A stretch of DNA of 64,000 bases from Brevibacillus laterosporus. Its GTDB lineage: Bacteria > Bacillota > Bacilli > Brevibacillales > Brevibacillaceae. The position numbers and the translations under genes were made by a program. Shown piece after piece: positions 1 through 8,352 of the stretch (position 1 is its first letter; every line of letters begins with the position of its first letter). The stretch spans positions 678,501-742,500 of the forward strand of contig CP033464.1 of NCBI GenBank assembly GCA_007833815.1. Reading direction: 5' to 3'. The notes under the pieces are model-generated. The model saw only the letters and a list, made by a program, of their open reading frames with translations. It had not been told where the DNA came from and did no database searches.

Positions 1-653
1 GTGAAAATTTCTCCATCTGGAATGTTATTTTCCCCTGCACAGATAACGTTTGGAATACCTTTGATCGAGAAGGTCAAATCCGTTCCCGGCCCCACTAGGC
101 GGACTTTGTCTGTCTCATTCATGAGCTGTTTTAAGGGCAGGAAAGCATCGTGCATTTTTCTATAGTCCGTTGTACATACATCAAAGAAGAAATCTTCAAA
201 TGCATCTGTCGACATACTCGCATTTTGGGCCATTGATGCCGTTGGATAATTAAGTAGAACCCAACGAACATTGGCTATCATGTAATCACTGATTGGTTTT
301 AGTACTTTAAAGTGCTCCTGACGCTTATCATTTGGTACATCAGACATTTCACTATCATTATCAACCCCGTTAATAATGATGTTTGCATGCTGATCTTTTA
401 TACGCCCTTCAGACCATTTTTTTATATATTCTGCTCGTTCAGCACTAGCATGCATCATTAGTTCCCGTTGAATTCGTGTATCCATAATCTCCACATACGG
501 ATAGGCCCCGATAGCATATGCCTCTTTTATCAACTCTCTAGCCAATTCATGCCCGTTTCCGCGGACTTCGATATTCAAAACTTCCTTTTCCTTCAAACCA
601 ACAGAATAATGCAACAAATTATAAGCTAATTTTTTTAAGCGTGGATCTTGCAC
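1..653 (-). CDS. M29 family aminopeptidase (AmpS-like), C-terminus beyond window
   Basis: The first 217 codons of an aminopeptidase T/AmpS-type metallopeptidase run off the left edge of the window. The start is a GTG with GGAGG eight bases upstream (661-667 on this strand), giving MQDPRLKKLAYNLLHYSVGL. The family removes N-terminal residues with a pair of divalent metal ions; the visible N-terminal part is the substrate-clamping half (segments such as VRGNGHELARELIKEAYAIG and AYPYVEIMDTRIQREL), while the catalytic Glu/His/Asp residues lie mostly in the missing part. No signal peptide is visible, so it is expected in the cytoplasm. A second, only distantly similar M29-type protein lies at the other end of the window. 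Confidence 0.85.
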   Translation of the reverse strand, partial: MQDPRLKKLAYNLLHYSVGLKEKEVLNIEVRGNGHELARELIKEAYAIGAYPYVEIMDTRIQRELMMHASAERAEYIKKWSEGRIKDQHANIIINGVDNDSEMSDVPNDKRQEHFKVLKPISDYMIANVRWVLLNYPTASMAQNASMSTDAFEDFFFDVCTTDYRKMHDAFLPLKQLMNETDKVRLVGPGTDLTFSIKGIPNVICAGENNIPDGEIF

Positions 654-857
654 GATAAAAAGCCTCCATTCCGTTCTAACATGAGATTTATTACAAATTG
701 TAGCACAGACGTTTAACACTTTGTGCTTCTGATTAAAAATATTTTATCAGAACAATCAACTCACCTTTTCTGCTGGCCATTGAATTCGAAATAATAAGCA
801 TGGACGTCAAAATTAGTAATAAACTAGTACTAGCTCATAGGAAGGAGGTAGTTTTAC

Positions 858-1340
858 ATGACCCAGCAAAAACCAAGCATATTATCCTCCATCGTGCTAT
901 TTTTAGTGATCGTAGCTCTTTATTCTTTGTCAGGTATTCTTTTTCCAAATGACCAAATTTGGTATAACACCATTACAGAGCCTTCTTGGACCCCCTCAGG
1001 TAAATTGATTGGTATCATCTGGTTTATTTTATACGTACTGGTTGCTCTTGCAGTAGTTGTATTACAACGAACCGTTGGATTGGATAATCTGAACCACTCT
1101 TGGTATCTATTGTTTGCGATCAACTATGTCGTCAATCAAGCTTATACCTTTTTCCTGTTTGTTCAAAAGGACTTATCCTTGGCCTTCTGGGATTGTCTGG
1201 CTGTCGCAATATCGACCCTGTTATTGCTATTGTATACGGGCAAATACTCAAGGTGGGCAGCACTGTTACTCATTCCTTATCTGGTTTGGGCCAGCTTTGC
1301 AACATACTTGTCTTGGGTTATTTATCAAATGAATCTCTAA
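858..1340 (+). CDS. tspO: TspO/MBR family membrane protein
   Basis: A 160-residue, very hydrophobic protein with five predicted membrane helices, as expected for the TspO/MBR (tryptophan-rich sensory protein, peripheral benzodiazepine receptor) family. The family signature around residues 32-50 is visible (WYNTITEPSWTPSGKLIGII, then WFILYVLVALA). Members bind porphyrins and related ligands and are linked to tetrapyrrole and stress responses; the precise role here cannot be told from sequence. The start is supported by AAGGAGGT about eight bases upstream. It is a single gene between a divergent aminopeptidase and a separately controlled MFS exporter. Confidence 0.9.
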   Translation: MTQQKPSILSSIVLFLVIVALYSLSGILFPNDQIWYNTITEPSWTPSGKLIGIIWFILYVLVALAVVVLQRTVGLDNLNHSWYLLFAINYVVNQAYTFFLFVQKDLSLAFWDCLAVAISTLLLLLYTGKYSRWAALLLIPYLVWASFATYLSWVIYQMNL

Positions 1341-1421
1341 AAGCATATCTTGCACATCTATACAAAACCTGGTAGAATTTCATTTATCAAAAAATACCGA
1401 AAATAAAGGGGCATGTAACCA

Positions 1422-1457
1422 ATGAAATTCATCAGTAAAGAATTTGTAGCCATCTAG
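1422..1457 (+). CDS. candidate leader peptide 1 of the MFS exporter
   Basis: An 11-codon ORF (MKFISKEFVAI) preceded by AAAGGGG about ten bases upstream. Codons 4-7 are the 5' arm of a perfect 12-bp inverted repeat whose 3' arm is at 1521-1532, so a ribosome on this ORF would stop that stem forming. The -FVAI ending recalls, loosely, the IFVI stalling motif of the ErmC leader. Both the function and the translation are inference. Confidence 0.35.
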   Translation: MKFISKEFVAI

Positions 1458-1687
1458 TCTAAATGTAGCAGAGATAAAAGGTTTTTCTTCCTTTTATCAT
1501 GCTTATTTAGATCGGCTTTCTTCTTTACTGATTGAAATAAACGGTTATGGTGCTCCGTTTCTTATAAAAGAAGCGGCATTTATGCGAATGAACTTGTTTG
1601 CTAGACAAGTTTTTCAGCATATTGTCGCTTTTTTATTAAAAGAGCGACACTCTAACAGGAAGCATAACCTGTTTCTATTTCAAACAG
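1431..1687 (+). promoter_or_regulatory. structured leader of the MFS exporter, possible attenuator
   Basis: The roughly 400 bases between tspO and the MFS gene hold a series of inverted repeats. There is a perfect 12-bp pair at 1431-1442 / 1521-1532, enclosing a 9-bp hairpin at 1473-1498; a 7-bp hairpin at 1591-1611 followed by Ts; and an 11-bp hairpin at 1624-1648. Two hairpins are mutually exclusive because they share 1669-1673: AACAGG/CCTGTT (1654-1659 / 1668-1673) and CTGTTT/AAACAG (1669-1674 / 1682-1687). The last one ends just before a strong Shine-Dalgarno. This is the layout of a translation-coupled attenuator, as known for resistance genes, but no ligand can be named. Confidence 0.45.
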
Positions 1688-1702
1688 AAAGGGGGAGCCA
1701 AC

Positions 1703-1744
1703 ATGAAATTAGCTCGGAAAACACGTTGGAGGTGCAGCTCATGA
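1703..1744 (+). CDS. candidate leader peptide 2 overlapping the MFS start
   Basis: A 13-codon ORF (MKLARKTRWRCSS) with a very strong ribosome binding site (AAAGGGGGAG) five bases upstream. Its TGA stop overlaps the ATG of the MFS gene in an ATGA arrangement typical of translational coupling. Its Arg/Lys-rich sequence matches no protein family known to me. The site GGAGGT used by the MFS gene lies inside this ORF, so its translation could open or cover that site. Confidence 0.4.
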   Translation: MKLARKTRWRCSS

Positions 1745-2991
1745 GTTGGCTGTCTTGGGATTTAAACTTAAAGGTTCGTCTGGTCGGAGAAACCTTATTT
1801 GCAATTTTTCTATGGATGTTCTTACCCTTCATGGCCCTGTTTTTCAGTGAAACATTCGGTAAGGGGACAGCTGGTGCATTATTGATCCTTCCCCCATTAC
1901 TCAGTGTTGTCATCAGCTTGGCTGGAGGTCGTATTTCAGATAAAATTGGGCGTCGCCCTGTCATGCTATTTTCTGTAGCATTTCAGGCCCTTATGTTTCT
2001 TCTATTCTTTCTATCTTCCTCACCTTGGATGATGTATCTTGCTTTTGTCGGTCTTAATCTGAGTGGCGCTCTATATCAACCAGCTAGTGAAGCTATGATT
2101 GCAGACCTAACCAATGAAGAGGATCGGAATTTTGTATTTGCGATGTTTTACACAGCAATGAATTTAGGTGTAGTAATCGGTCCTCTATTTGGTGCCTTTT
2201 TCTTTGTGAATTACCGTAATGAGCTCATGCTAGCATGTATGTTGGTCACTATTACCTTATTCGTCGTCTATTTCTTCATTTTAAAAGAGACCAGACCGGC
2301 AGTGACTCTGATTGACTCAGACCCGGTTAATCGAACACCTAGTTGGAAAAAAGAATTACAGTCTTTTCAAGTCATTTTTAGTGACAAAGTTTTTTCTCTT
2401 TACTTGTTAGCGGGTATTTTTGTGTTTATTACCTTTTCCCAGATGGATCTTTACATGGCGATCTATATAAAAGAACATGTGTTCAATCAACCGTTTCTAT
2501 GGTGGGGTGATTGGTCCTTCTCTCTAGGTGGAACGTCCTTTTTTGGATGGATGATGGCCTTGAATGGCTTCATGGTAGTAACTCTAACAGCAGCTATGAC
2601 ACGCTGGATTAGTGCCTGGAGCGATCAAAAAGCGTTTATGATTGCATCATTTTTGGGTGGAATAGGCTTTTTCATGATGGCTTTCAGTGGAAATATATGG
2701 TTCTTATTCTTCTGTATGGCAGTTCTCACATTAGGAGAATTAATAAGAACACCAATCGCATTAGGTTTCGTCAGTAAATTAGCACCTGAACACCAACGTG
2801 GGCAGTACATGGGAGCTTCCACCCTACAATTTACGATTGGACGCATCATGGCACCGTTACTCGTTACTTTATCAAATTGGTTTGGTCCGCTAGCAATCTT
2901 CGGAATGATTTTTGGTGTGGCAATACTAAGTATCCTATGTTATCAAAAAATGTTTACCATTATGGCTCGAAAAAATTCTGTCCAATCTTAA
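1741..2991 (+). CDS. MFS drug-exporter-like transporter
   Basis: A 416-residue major facilitator with about 12 hydrophobic segments. The loop between helices 2 and 3 carries the MFS motif A (GGRISDKIGRRPVMLF, about residues 58-74), characteristic of proton-coupled drug and sugar antiporters. The ATG at 1741 is chosen because GGAGGT lies six bases upstream; the frame stays open another 53 codons upstream, but that stretch is the structured leader and lacks a good start. The substrate is unknown. The leader with two tiny ORFs suggests drug-inducible expression. A bidirectional terminator follows. Confidence 0.85.
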   Translation: MSWLSWDLNLKVRLVGETLFAIFLWMFLPFMALFFSETFGKGTAGALLILPPLLSVVISLAGGRISDKIGRRPVMLFSVAFQALMFLLFFLSSSPWMMYLAFVGLNLSGALYQPASEAMIADLTNEEDRNFVFAMFYTAMNLGVVIGPLFGAFFFVNYRNELMLACMLVTITLFVVYFFILKETRPAVTLIDSDPVNRTPSWKKELQSFQVIFSDKVFSLYLLAGIFVFITFSQMDLYMAIYIKEHVFNQPFLWWGDWSFSLGGTSFFGWMMALNGFMVVTLTAAMTRWISAWSDQKAFMIASFLGGIGFFMMAFSGNIWFLFFCMAVLTLGELIRTPIALGFVSKLAPEHQRGQYMGASTLQFTIGRIMAPLLVTLSNWFGPLAIFGMIFGVAILSILCYQKMFTIMARKNSVQS

Positions 2992-3021
2992 TGTCTGCCT
3001 GTGGAAAGTAAGTCCTAAAAA

Positions 3022-3067
3022 AACAGGCCCCTGCTTCTCATCCTTTAGTGAGCGGCGGGGGCCTGTT
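3022..3067. terminator. bidirectional intrinsic terminator
   Basis: A GC-rich hairpin (AACAGGCCCC...GGGGCCTGTT) flanked by an A-run on one side and Ts on the other. It separates the convergent MFS and SLH-protein genes and can serve both. Confidence 0.85.
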
Positions 3068-3092
3068 CTACATTTCAACGCATGACGTGTAC

Positions 3093-6014
3093 TTATTCTT
3101 TCGTTTCAACCTTTTGAGCATCGGCTGATTTCTCTGTTTCAGCCTTCTGATCGTCTTTTTTTCCAGCTTCATCCTTAGAGGTAGCATTCGCCTCACCAGA
3201 GTTTTGCTTTTGTTCCTCCGGCTTAGTATCTGGAGTTGGCACTACCTCAGGAACAAGGAACTCTTTTATATCAAATTTGCCCTTCATCCATTTGTACGTA
3301 TCATCATAAATCTTTCTGGCTTGTGGCTCTTTACTTTGATAAGCCGACAGTAGGTTTTTGGACCCGAAATAATACGCATGGATTTTATCCTTATCAATTC
3401 CAATCTTATGACCTGCAATCAATTGATTGTAGTAAGTGCGATAGAGGCGCATGTCGCTGAAGAATTTCTGGTCCCCCTCTATCTCTACACCCATTCCATA
3501 CTTATTAGCTACCTCTAAGGTTAGTTGAACCCGTTCAATCGGTACCTCATTTGCCTGATAGTAATTAGGCTGTAAGAAAGCGTAATCGAACCCAAGGTTT
3601 TTCCACTCTTCTAACCCTGGAGCGCCATAGTACGGAATCCAGTAGAAACGGAACCCGTGATAATGAACCATATCAGCTGTATTGCGTATTAACTCACGTT
3701 CTTTCGGTGCCGCATCATCCACAAGCTCTTGGAACCAGTAGATCCCCTCTAACTTCAAATATTTATAGTCTGATTGATACCAACGATTTAACAGCTTATC
3801 CTTGTACCAAGTAATGGCTGCTAGACGGTTTTTATACGCTTGCTCTTCACCGACCTTGGCAGGGTCAAAGGATAAAGATGGCCCATTTTCCTCTAGTTTG
3901 CCCCAATCACTTACCTTAGGTGAAGGATAAGGCAACGTTAGTACCACCTTTTCCACCTTTGTGTTTAGCACAAGGGAATTACGTCGTTTATTTATTTCTA
4001 ACATAGCTGCATTTAAGGCATCCAATTGACGGCCTGATTGGAACAGACTGTCCATGTAATTCTCCCACGAAGCCTTCGTTTCAGTCATGTTCGGGAAAGG
4101 AAGGAACAACATGGTGTCAAACATCTGATCAGCGACTGTACCATCTGGCTCAATATAGCCTGCCATTGGCAAAAAGTCATCTTTGGACCAAGTACCCAGA
4201 TCTGCGTATTCCCCATGGTATACGAGTAGCATATCTTTTACCCGATCATCAGCTCTATTATCTTCTATAGGAGTGCTCGTTTTACTTAAAGGAAAGGAGA
4301 TCAGCTTAGCTTGTGTAGGCCCTGCTTCATGTCCATAGACCTTCAGTTGTTTAGCAAATGTGAACACTTTTACTGGAAAACGTAGTCGGACATATTGCGC
4401 ATCCACTTCTGGTAAGCTCACACGTAGGGTTCGATCAAGCTTTTGCAATTCACCTGGAGAAATAGAATGTGTAGCTTTACCTGCATATCCCCAAATCTTC
4501 CCATCACGCGATACTTCAATCTCCATTTCGGAAGGCAGTGTAATCCCGCTTGTCTTCTCTTGTCTAAAGGTAAGCTCCACCATATCCAGCGTATGCACCT
4601 TCTTCAAATCAAGCGTTACTTCACGTCCCATTTGACGTAGATAGCCTGTCCATTCATCTGCTGGATCTGTTAATCCACCAGCTGGACCCGGATATTTTTT
4701 CTCTGATTCATTAAACAAAGGGTCAGCAGGATCGAGTGGTTTCACAGTTACATGACTGTTCTGTGCATAATTGATCCAGCCCTCTTCTAGCTCTTCCTCT
4801 TTTTGTTCCTTTTTCTCTTCCGTAACCGCCTTGCTGATGGCAGCTTCTGTTGCAGAAGCTACCGGCTGACTTGATTGCTTTTGCTCAGTTGCTTGTTTTG
4901 ACTCAGCAGTTTGTTTCTTTTCATCAGCTTGCTTTTTCTCATCAGCTTGTTTCTTTTCGTCATCTTGTTTCGTATCGTCAGCTTTGGACTCAGTACCATT
5001 CGATTTGTTTTCGTCTGTTTTTGGCTGATCCTCCGCTTTTTTCTCTTCTTCGGCTACACCGTGACTTGTAACCTCTACAGGTATTTGGATACTTTGATAT
5101 CCAACCGTTACAGTTATAACCCCACTACCAGCTACTGCACCCGCTACAAAAGTACCGTCCGCAGAAATATGACCTATCGCTTTATGATCAAAAGCAAATA
5201 TCGGCGTAAATGGTAATGGTTGGTCTCCCTCAGGTCTTACCTTGATCTGTTCCGTCATTCCAGTCATGACCTTGATGCTGGATTGATTGACGGTAAAGCC
5301 TTTTACATCTGCCTGCTTTTTACGAAGTTCTACTAGGCGCTCCACTAGAACAACAGCATCGCCACGCGTCAACATTTTATCTGGTTGAAATGCACCCTTA
5401 TAAGCTGTTAACCAACCTTGACGTACCGCTTCATAACTAGCCTTTTGCGCGTAGCTTGCAATCTTTTGTTCATCCTGAAACGTGGCAGGATCAGCTTTTT
5501 TCTCCGTTGCTCCAAAGGAAAGATGCTGATTAACTCTCTCTAGCATTACAGCTAACTCTTGACGCGAAAGAGGATCCTTTCCTCCCATGCTACCGTCAGC
5601 TTTTCCTTTTATAACACCATTGTCAGCCAATGTAGATGCGTAGGCTTGATACACACTATCTTTAGAGAGATCAGAAAATGTACTCTCTGCATGCTCACTT
5701 GGTAACAATCCTAATGAACGTGACAATAACATAATAAAATCTTGGCGGGATATCTGTGCATTTGGACGAAACTCGGTAGCTGTCACTCCATTAATGACCT
5801 GCATGTTGGCAAGATGCTCAATTGCCTTTTCCGCATAGTGACCTTTCGTATCTACGAATTCACCATTTCCTTGATTAGCAGAAGAGGATACCGGAATAGA
5901 AGCACTTCCCTCATTTGCCGCGAAAGCCTGCGTAGGCATGACACCTGAGGTAAATAACAATGTAGTAGCTGTCGCCACACTCATAAGTCTATGAGTAAAA
6001 CCTTTTTTCCACAT
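3093..6014 (-). CDS. SLH-domain surface protein with DUF4855 domain
   Basis: A 973-residue exported protein. In order it shows: a signal peptide ending near AFA-AN; three S-layer homology repeats (about residues 50-230), which bind pyruvylated secondary cell wall polymer; an Ig-like Big_2-type domain (about 240-320); a hydrophilic Lys/Asp/Glu/Gln linker with KKQADE repeats; a discoidin-like beta domain (about 445-575); a DUF4855 domain (about 580-910), a family thought to have a glycosidase-like barrel fold; and a Lys/Glu-rich tail. ATG at 6014 is taken as start (AGAGG nine bases upstream); a TTG at 6023, five bases after AAGGAG, is also possible. It is probably a cell-wall-bound carbohydrate-active protein, but no activity has been established for DUF4855. 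Confidence 0.88.
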   Translation of the reverse strand: MWKKGFTHRLMSVATATTLLFTSGVMPTQAFAANEGSASIPVSSSANQGNGEFVDTKGHYAEKAIEHLANMQVINGVTATEFRPNAQISRQDFIMLLSRSLGLLPSEHAESTFSDLSKDSVYQAYASTLADNGVIKGKADGSMGGKDPLSRQELAVMLERVNQHLSFGATEKKADPATFQDEQKIASYAQKASYEAVRQGWLTAYKGAFQPDKMLTRGDAVVLVERLVELRKKQADVKGFTVNQSSIKVMTGMTEQIKVRPEGDQPLPFTPIFAFDHKAIGHISADGTFVAGAVAGSGVITVTVGYQSIQIPVEVTSHGVAEEEKKAEDQPKTDENKSNGTESKADDTKQDDEKKQADEKKQADEKKQTAESKQATEQKQSSQPVASATEAAISKAVTEEKKEQKEEELEEGWINYAQNSHVTVKPLDPADPLFNESEKKYPGPAGGLTDPADEWTGYLRQMGREVTLDLKKVHTLDMVELTFRQEKTSGITLPSEMEIEVSRDGKIWGYAGKATHSISPGELQKLDRTLRVSLPEVDAQYVRLRFPVKVFTFAKQLKVYGHEAGPTQAKLISFPLSKTSTPIEDNRADDRVKDMLLVYHGEYADLGTWSKDDFLPMAGYIEPDGTVADQMFDTMLFLPFPNMTETKASWENYMDSLFQSGRQLDALNAAMLEINKRRNSLVLNTKVEKVVLTLPYPSPKVSDWGKLEENGPSLSFDPAKVGEEQAYKNRLAAITWYKDKLLNRWYQSDYKYLKLEGIYWFQELVDDAAPKERELIRNTADMVHYHGFRFYWIPYYGAPGLEEWKNLGFDYAFLQPNYYQANEVPIERVQLTLEVANKYGMGVEIEGDQKFFSDMRLYRTYYNQLIAGHKIGIDKDKIHAYYFGSKNLLSAYQSKEPQARKIYDDTYKWMKGKFDIKEFLVPEVVPTPDTKPEEQKQNSGEANATSKDEAGKKDDQKAETEKSADAQKVETKE

Positions 6015-6084
6015 AAAAAACAACCTCTCTCCTTCCCTGAGTCGATCCCTTTATCTACTAGACATTCGACCCTGTATATGACGT

Positions 6085-7260
6085 TTATCTCTCTTGGTCT
6101 GTTACATCCCCTGAAGTGGTGCGTGGACGCGGTGGACGCGGTCCAAAGAATTGATAGTAGTCAACACGCATGTTTCCATTAAATAATTTGCGTTTTTTGC
6201 TGGCTTTCTTGCCAAAAGATGTCTCGAAATTTTCATCTGACGTAATCACGTAAGAAGACCATGTATCTAGTTTACCAAACACTTGCCCCATGTCACGATA
6301 CAATCTTTCTACGGTACGATAATCGCTTAGACGCTCTCCATATGGCGGGTTGCAAATCAGATATCCATACTTTTTCTTGGAGCTTAAATCTCGCATATCC
6401 ATACGTTGAAAGTGAATAGCATCATCTACTCCCGCTTCTTCTGCATTACGTCTTGCTATTTTAATAACTTCTTCATCATAATCGGTTCCGATAATCTCTA
6501 ACGGACGATCATATTGGGCCAAATCATGAGTCTCTGCACGGGCTTCACGCCATGCCGTACGTGGAATAATCGGCCAGTTCTCCGATACAAACTCTCTATT
6601 CATACCAGGAGCAATATTTCTACCAATCATAGCCGCTTCAATGGGAATCGTACCTGAACCACAGAACGGATCGATCAGAATACGATCGGGATTCCAACGG
6701 GAAAGAATGATTAATGAAGCAGCCATTGTTTCCTTAATTGGAGCTGTTCCGATCCAATCACGATAGCCGCGTTTATGCAAACCTGCTCCACTTGTATCAA
6801 TGGTCAGCGTTGCAATATCTTTTAATAAAGCCACTTCAATTTTAAACGTAGGTCCATCTTCGTCAAACCAACTAGTATTGTAGGTTCCCTTTAAGCTTTC
6901 CACAACCGCCTTTTTTACGATTGCCTGACAGTCGGATACACTGAACAGCTCCGACTTTACCGATTTTCCCTCTACAGGAAAGTGACCGTTCTCTGGAATA
7001 AAGTCAGCCCATGGTAATGCCTTTGTCTTCTCAAATAATTCATCAAAGCTCGTTGCCTTACATTCTCCAATTTTCAACCGAATACGATCTGCCGTGCGGA
7101 GCCACAGGTTTGTCCGAGCGATATCTGAAATATCGGCCCGAAACATTACCTTTCCATTCTCCACCTGCACATTCTCATATCCCATACCACGTACTTCTTC
7201 TGCCACTACTGCTTCAAGACCAAATGCAGCCGTTGCGATTAAATCTACTTGATGTTTCAT
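6085..7260 (-). CDS. THUMP-domain class I RNA methyltransferase (YpsC/RlmL-N type)
   Basis: A 391-residue protein with an N-terminal THUMP domain (about 45-155) that binds RNA and a C-terminal Rossmann methyltransferase. The SAM-binding motif (DPFCGSGTIPIEAAMIGRNI) and the catalytic NPPYGER motif are present, typical of N2-guanine or N6-adenine RNA methylases. B. subtilis YpsC is the closest named relative; its family modifies 23S rRNA guanine like the N-terminal half of E. coli RlmL. The ATG at 7260 is preceded by AGGAG at eight bases. The C-terminus ends in a basic GPRPPRPRT tail. Confidence 0.88.
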   Translation of the reverse strand: MKHQVDLIATAAFGLEAVVAEEVRGMGYENVQVENGKVMFRADISDIARTNLWLRTADRIRLKIGECKATSFDELFEKTKALPWADFIPENGHFPVEGKSVKSELFSVSDCQAIVKKAVVESLKGTYNTSWFDEDGPTFKIEVALLKDIATLTIDTSGAGLHKRGYRDWIGTAPIKETMAASLIILSRWNPDRILIDPFCGSGTIPIEAAMIGRNIAPGMNREFVSENWPIIPRTAWREARAETHDLAQYDRPLEIIGTDYDEEVIKIARRNAEEAGVDDAIHFQRMDMRDLSSKKKYGYLICNPPYGERLSDYRTVERLYRDMGQVFGKLDTWSSYVITSDENFETSFGKKASKKRKLFNGNMRVDYYQFFGPRPPRPRTTSGDVTDQER

Positions 7261-7474
7261 GTTTATTCTCCTGCCTTTATGCATCTATTCACGAACACGA
7301 TATTTCTAAAGTCAACTCGCTTTATTATAGTATATTTTCCCCGGAAAAACGAAAGGTTCTCCACTTCTTCCTAATTTTTCACATGAAATTGATGCAGACT
7401 ACTACTGATGAAAGCTTCACCAAGAGGAGAAGAGAGAGCCTGTATGGCCATTCTTGTAACAGGAGGAACCTTCT

Positions 7475-8284
7475 ATGCCAGAACTTCCAGAGATGGAGCA
7501 CTATCGGAGCATGTTAAATCGCTACATGTTAGATAAACCAATTCGACATGTTGAGGTCACGAGAGAGAAAACCATTAATTGCCCTGTCGCTACCTTCCAA
7601 CAAGCGTTATTGAATCAAACCATTACTACTGTACAGCGTCGTGGCAAACATCTATTATTCCATCTGAACAACAATCAGGTTCTCCTGCTCCACCTCATGT
7701 TATCAGGATTTATGTACTGGGGTAGCGATTCTGACAACTTGGACAGGACAGCCCAAGTTACACTCACCTTTGATCAAAACAAACTTTTTTTCCATGGCTT
7801 ACGACTTGGATATTTACACGTTTGCAAAGAATCAGAAGTAGAACAAAAACTCGCTAAGCTTGGTCCAGAGCCACTGATGCCATTATTTACAGCAGATGTC
7901 TTAGCCAAGCTGCTGCAAAAGAAACGAACTGTGTTAAAAACAGCTCTCACGGATCAACATGTCATTGCTGGCATTGGTAATTGTTACTCTGATGAAATCT
8001 GTTTTCAAGCTAGACAGCTTCCCCTAAAGAATTGTCAGGAGCTGTCGACAGCAGATATTCAAGCGTTAACTCAAGCCTTTCGTGAAGTATTGACACGAGC
8101 CTTACAACTTGGTGGGTATATGGAATACCGCTTTTATAAGGACGACCGCCTAACAGGGGGATACAATCAGCATTGCTTGGTCTATGACCGCCCCCAAGAG
8201 CCTTGTTTACGTTGTCAAACACCTATCGTCATGACCCGATTGTCTTCCCGAAAAGTGTTTTATTGCCCTACCTGTCAACTATAG
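7475..8284 (+). CDS. Fpg/Nei family DNA glycosylase (MutM-like)
   Basis: A 269-residue base-excision repair enzyme. It starts with MPELPEME, where Pro2 is the catalytic nucleophile and Glu3 the proton relay. A conserved lysine sits in RRGKHLLF (about residue 60), the H2TH region includes IAGIGNCYSDEICF, and a C-terminal four-Cys zinc finger closes the protein (C-x2-C in EPCLRCQ and YCPTCQ). The family removes 8-oxoguanine and formamidopyrimidines and cuts the resulting abasic site. The gene is not next to polA, so it may be a second paralogue rather than housekeeping mutM. AGGAGG precedes the ATG. Confidence 0.88.
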   Translation: MPELPEMEHYRSMLNRYMLDKPIRHVEVTREKTINCPVATFQQALLNQTITTVQRRGKHLLFHLNNNQVLLLHLMLSGFMYWGSDSDNLDRTAQVTLTFDQNKLFFHGLRLGYLHVCKESEVEQKLAKLGPEPLMPLFTADVLAKLLQKKRTVLKTALTDQHVIAGIGNCYSDEICFQARQLPLKNCQELSTADIQALTQAFREVLTRALQLGGYMEYRFYKDDRLTGGYNQHCLVYDRPQEPCLRCQTPIVMTRLSSRKVFYCPTCQL

Positions 8285-8286
8285 AA

Positions 8287-8333
8287 AAGAGGACTGATCT
8301 CAAGCCCAATAGGCTACTGGATCAGTCCTCTTT
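8287..8333. terminator. bidirectional intrinsic terminator
   Basis: The hairpin AAGAGGACTGATC / GATCAGTCCTCTT with flanking A and T runs lies between the convergent glycosylase and siderophore-binding protein genes. Confidence 0.85.
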
Positions 8334-8352
8334 CTTTGATTCGAATCTAATT

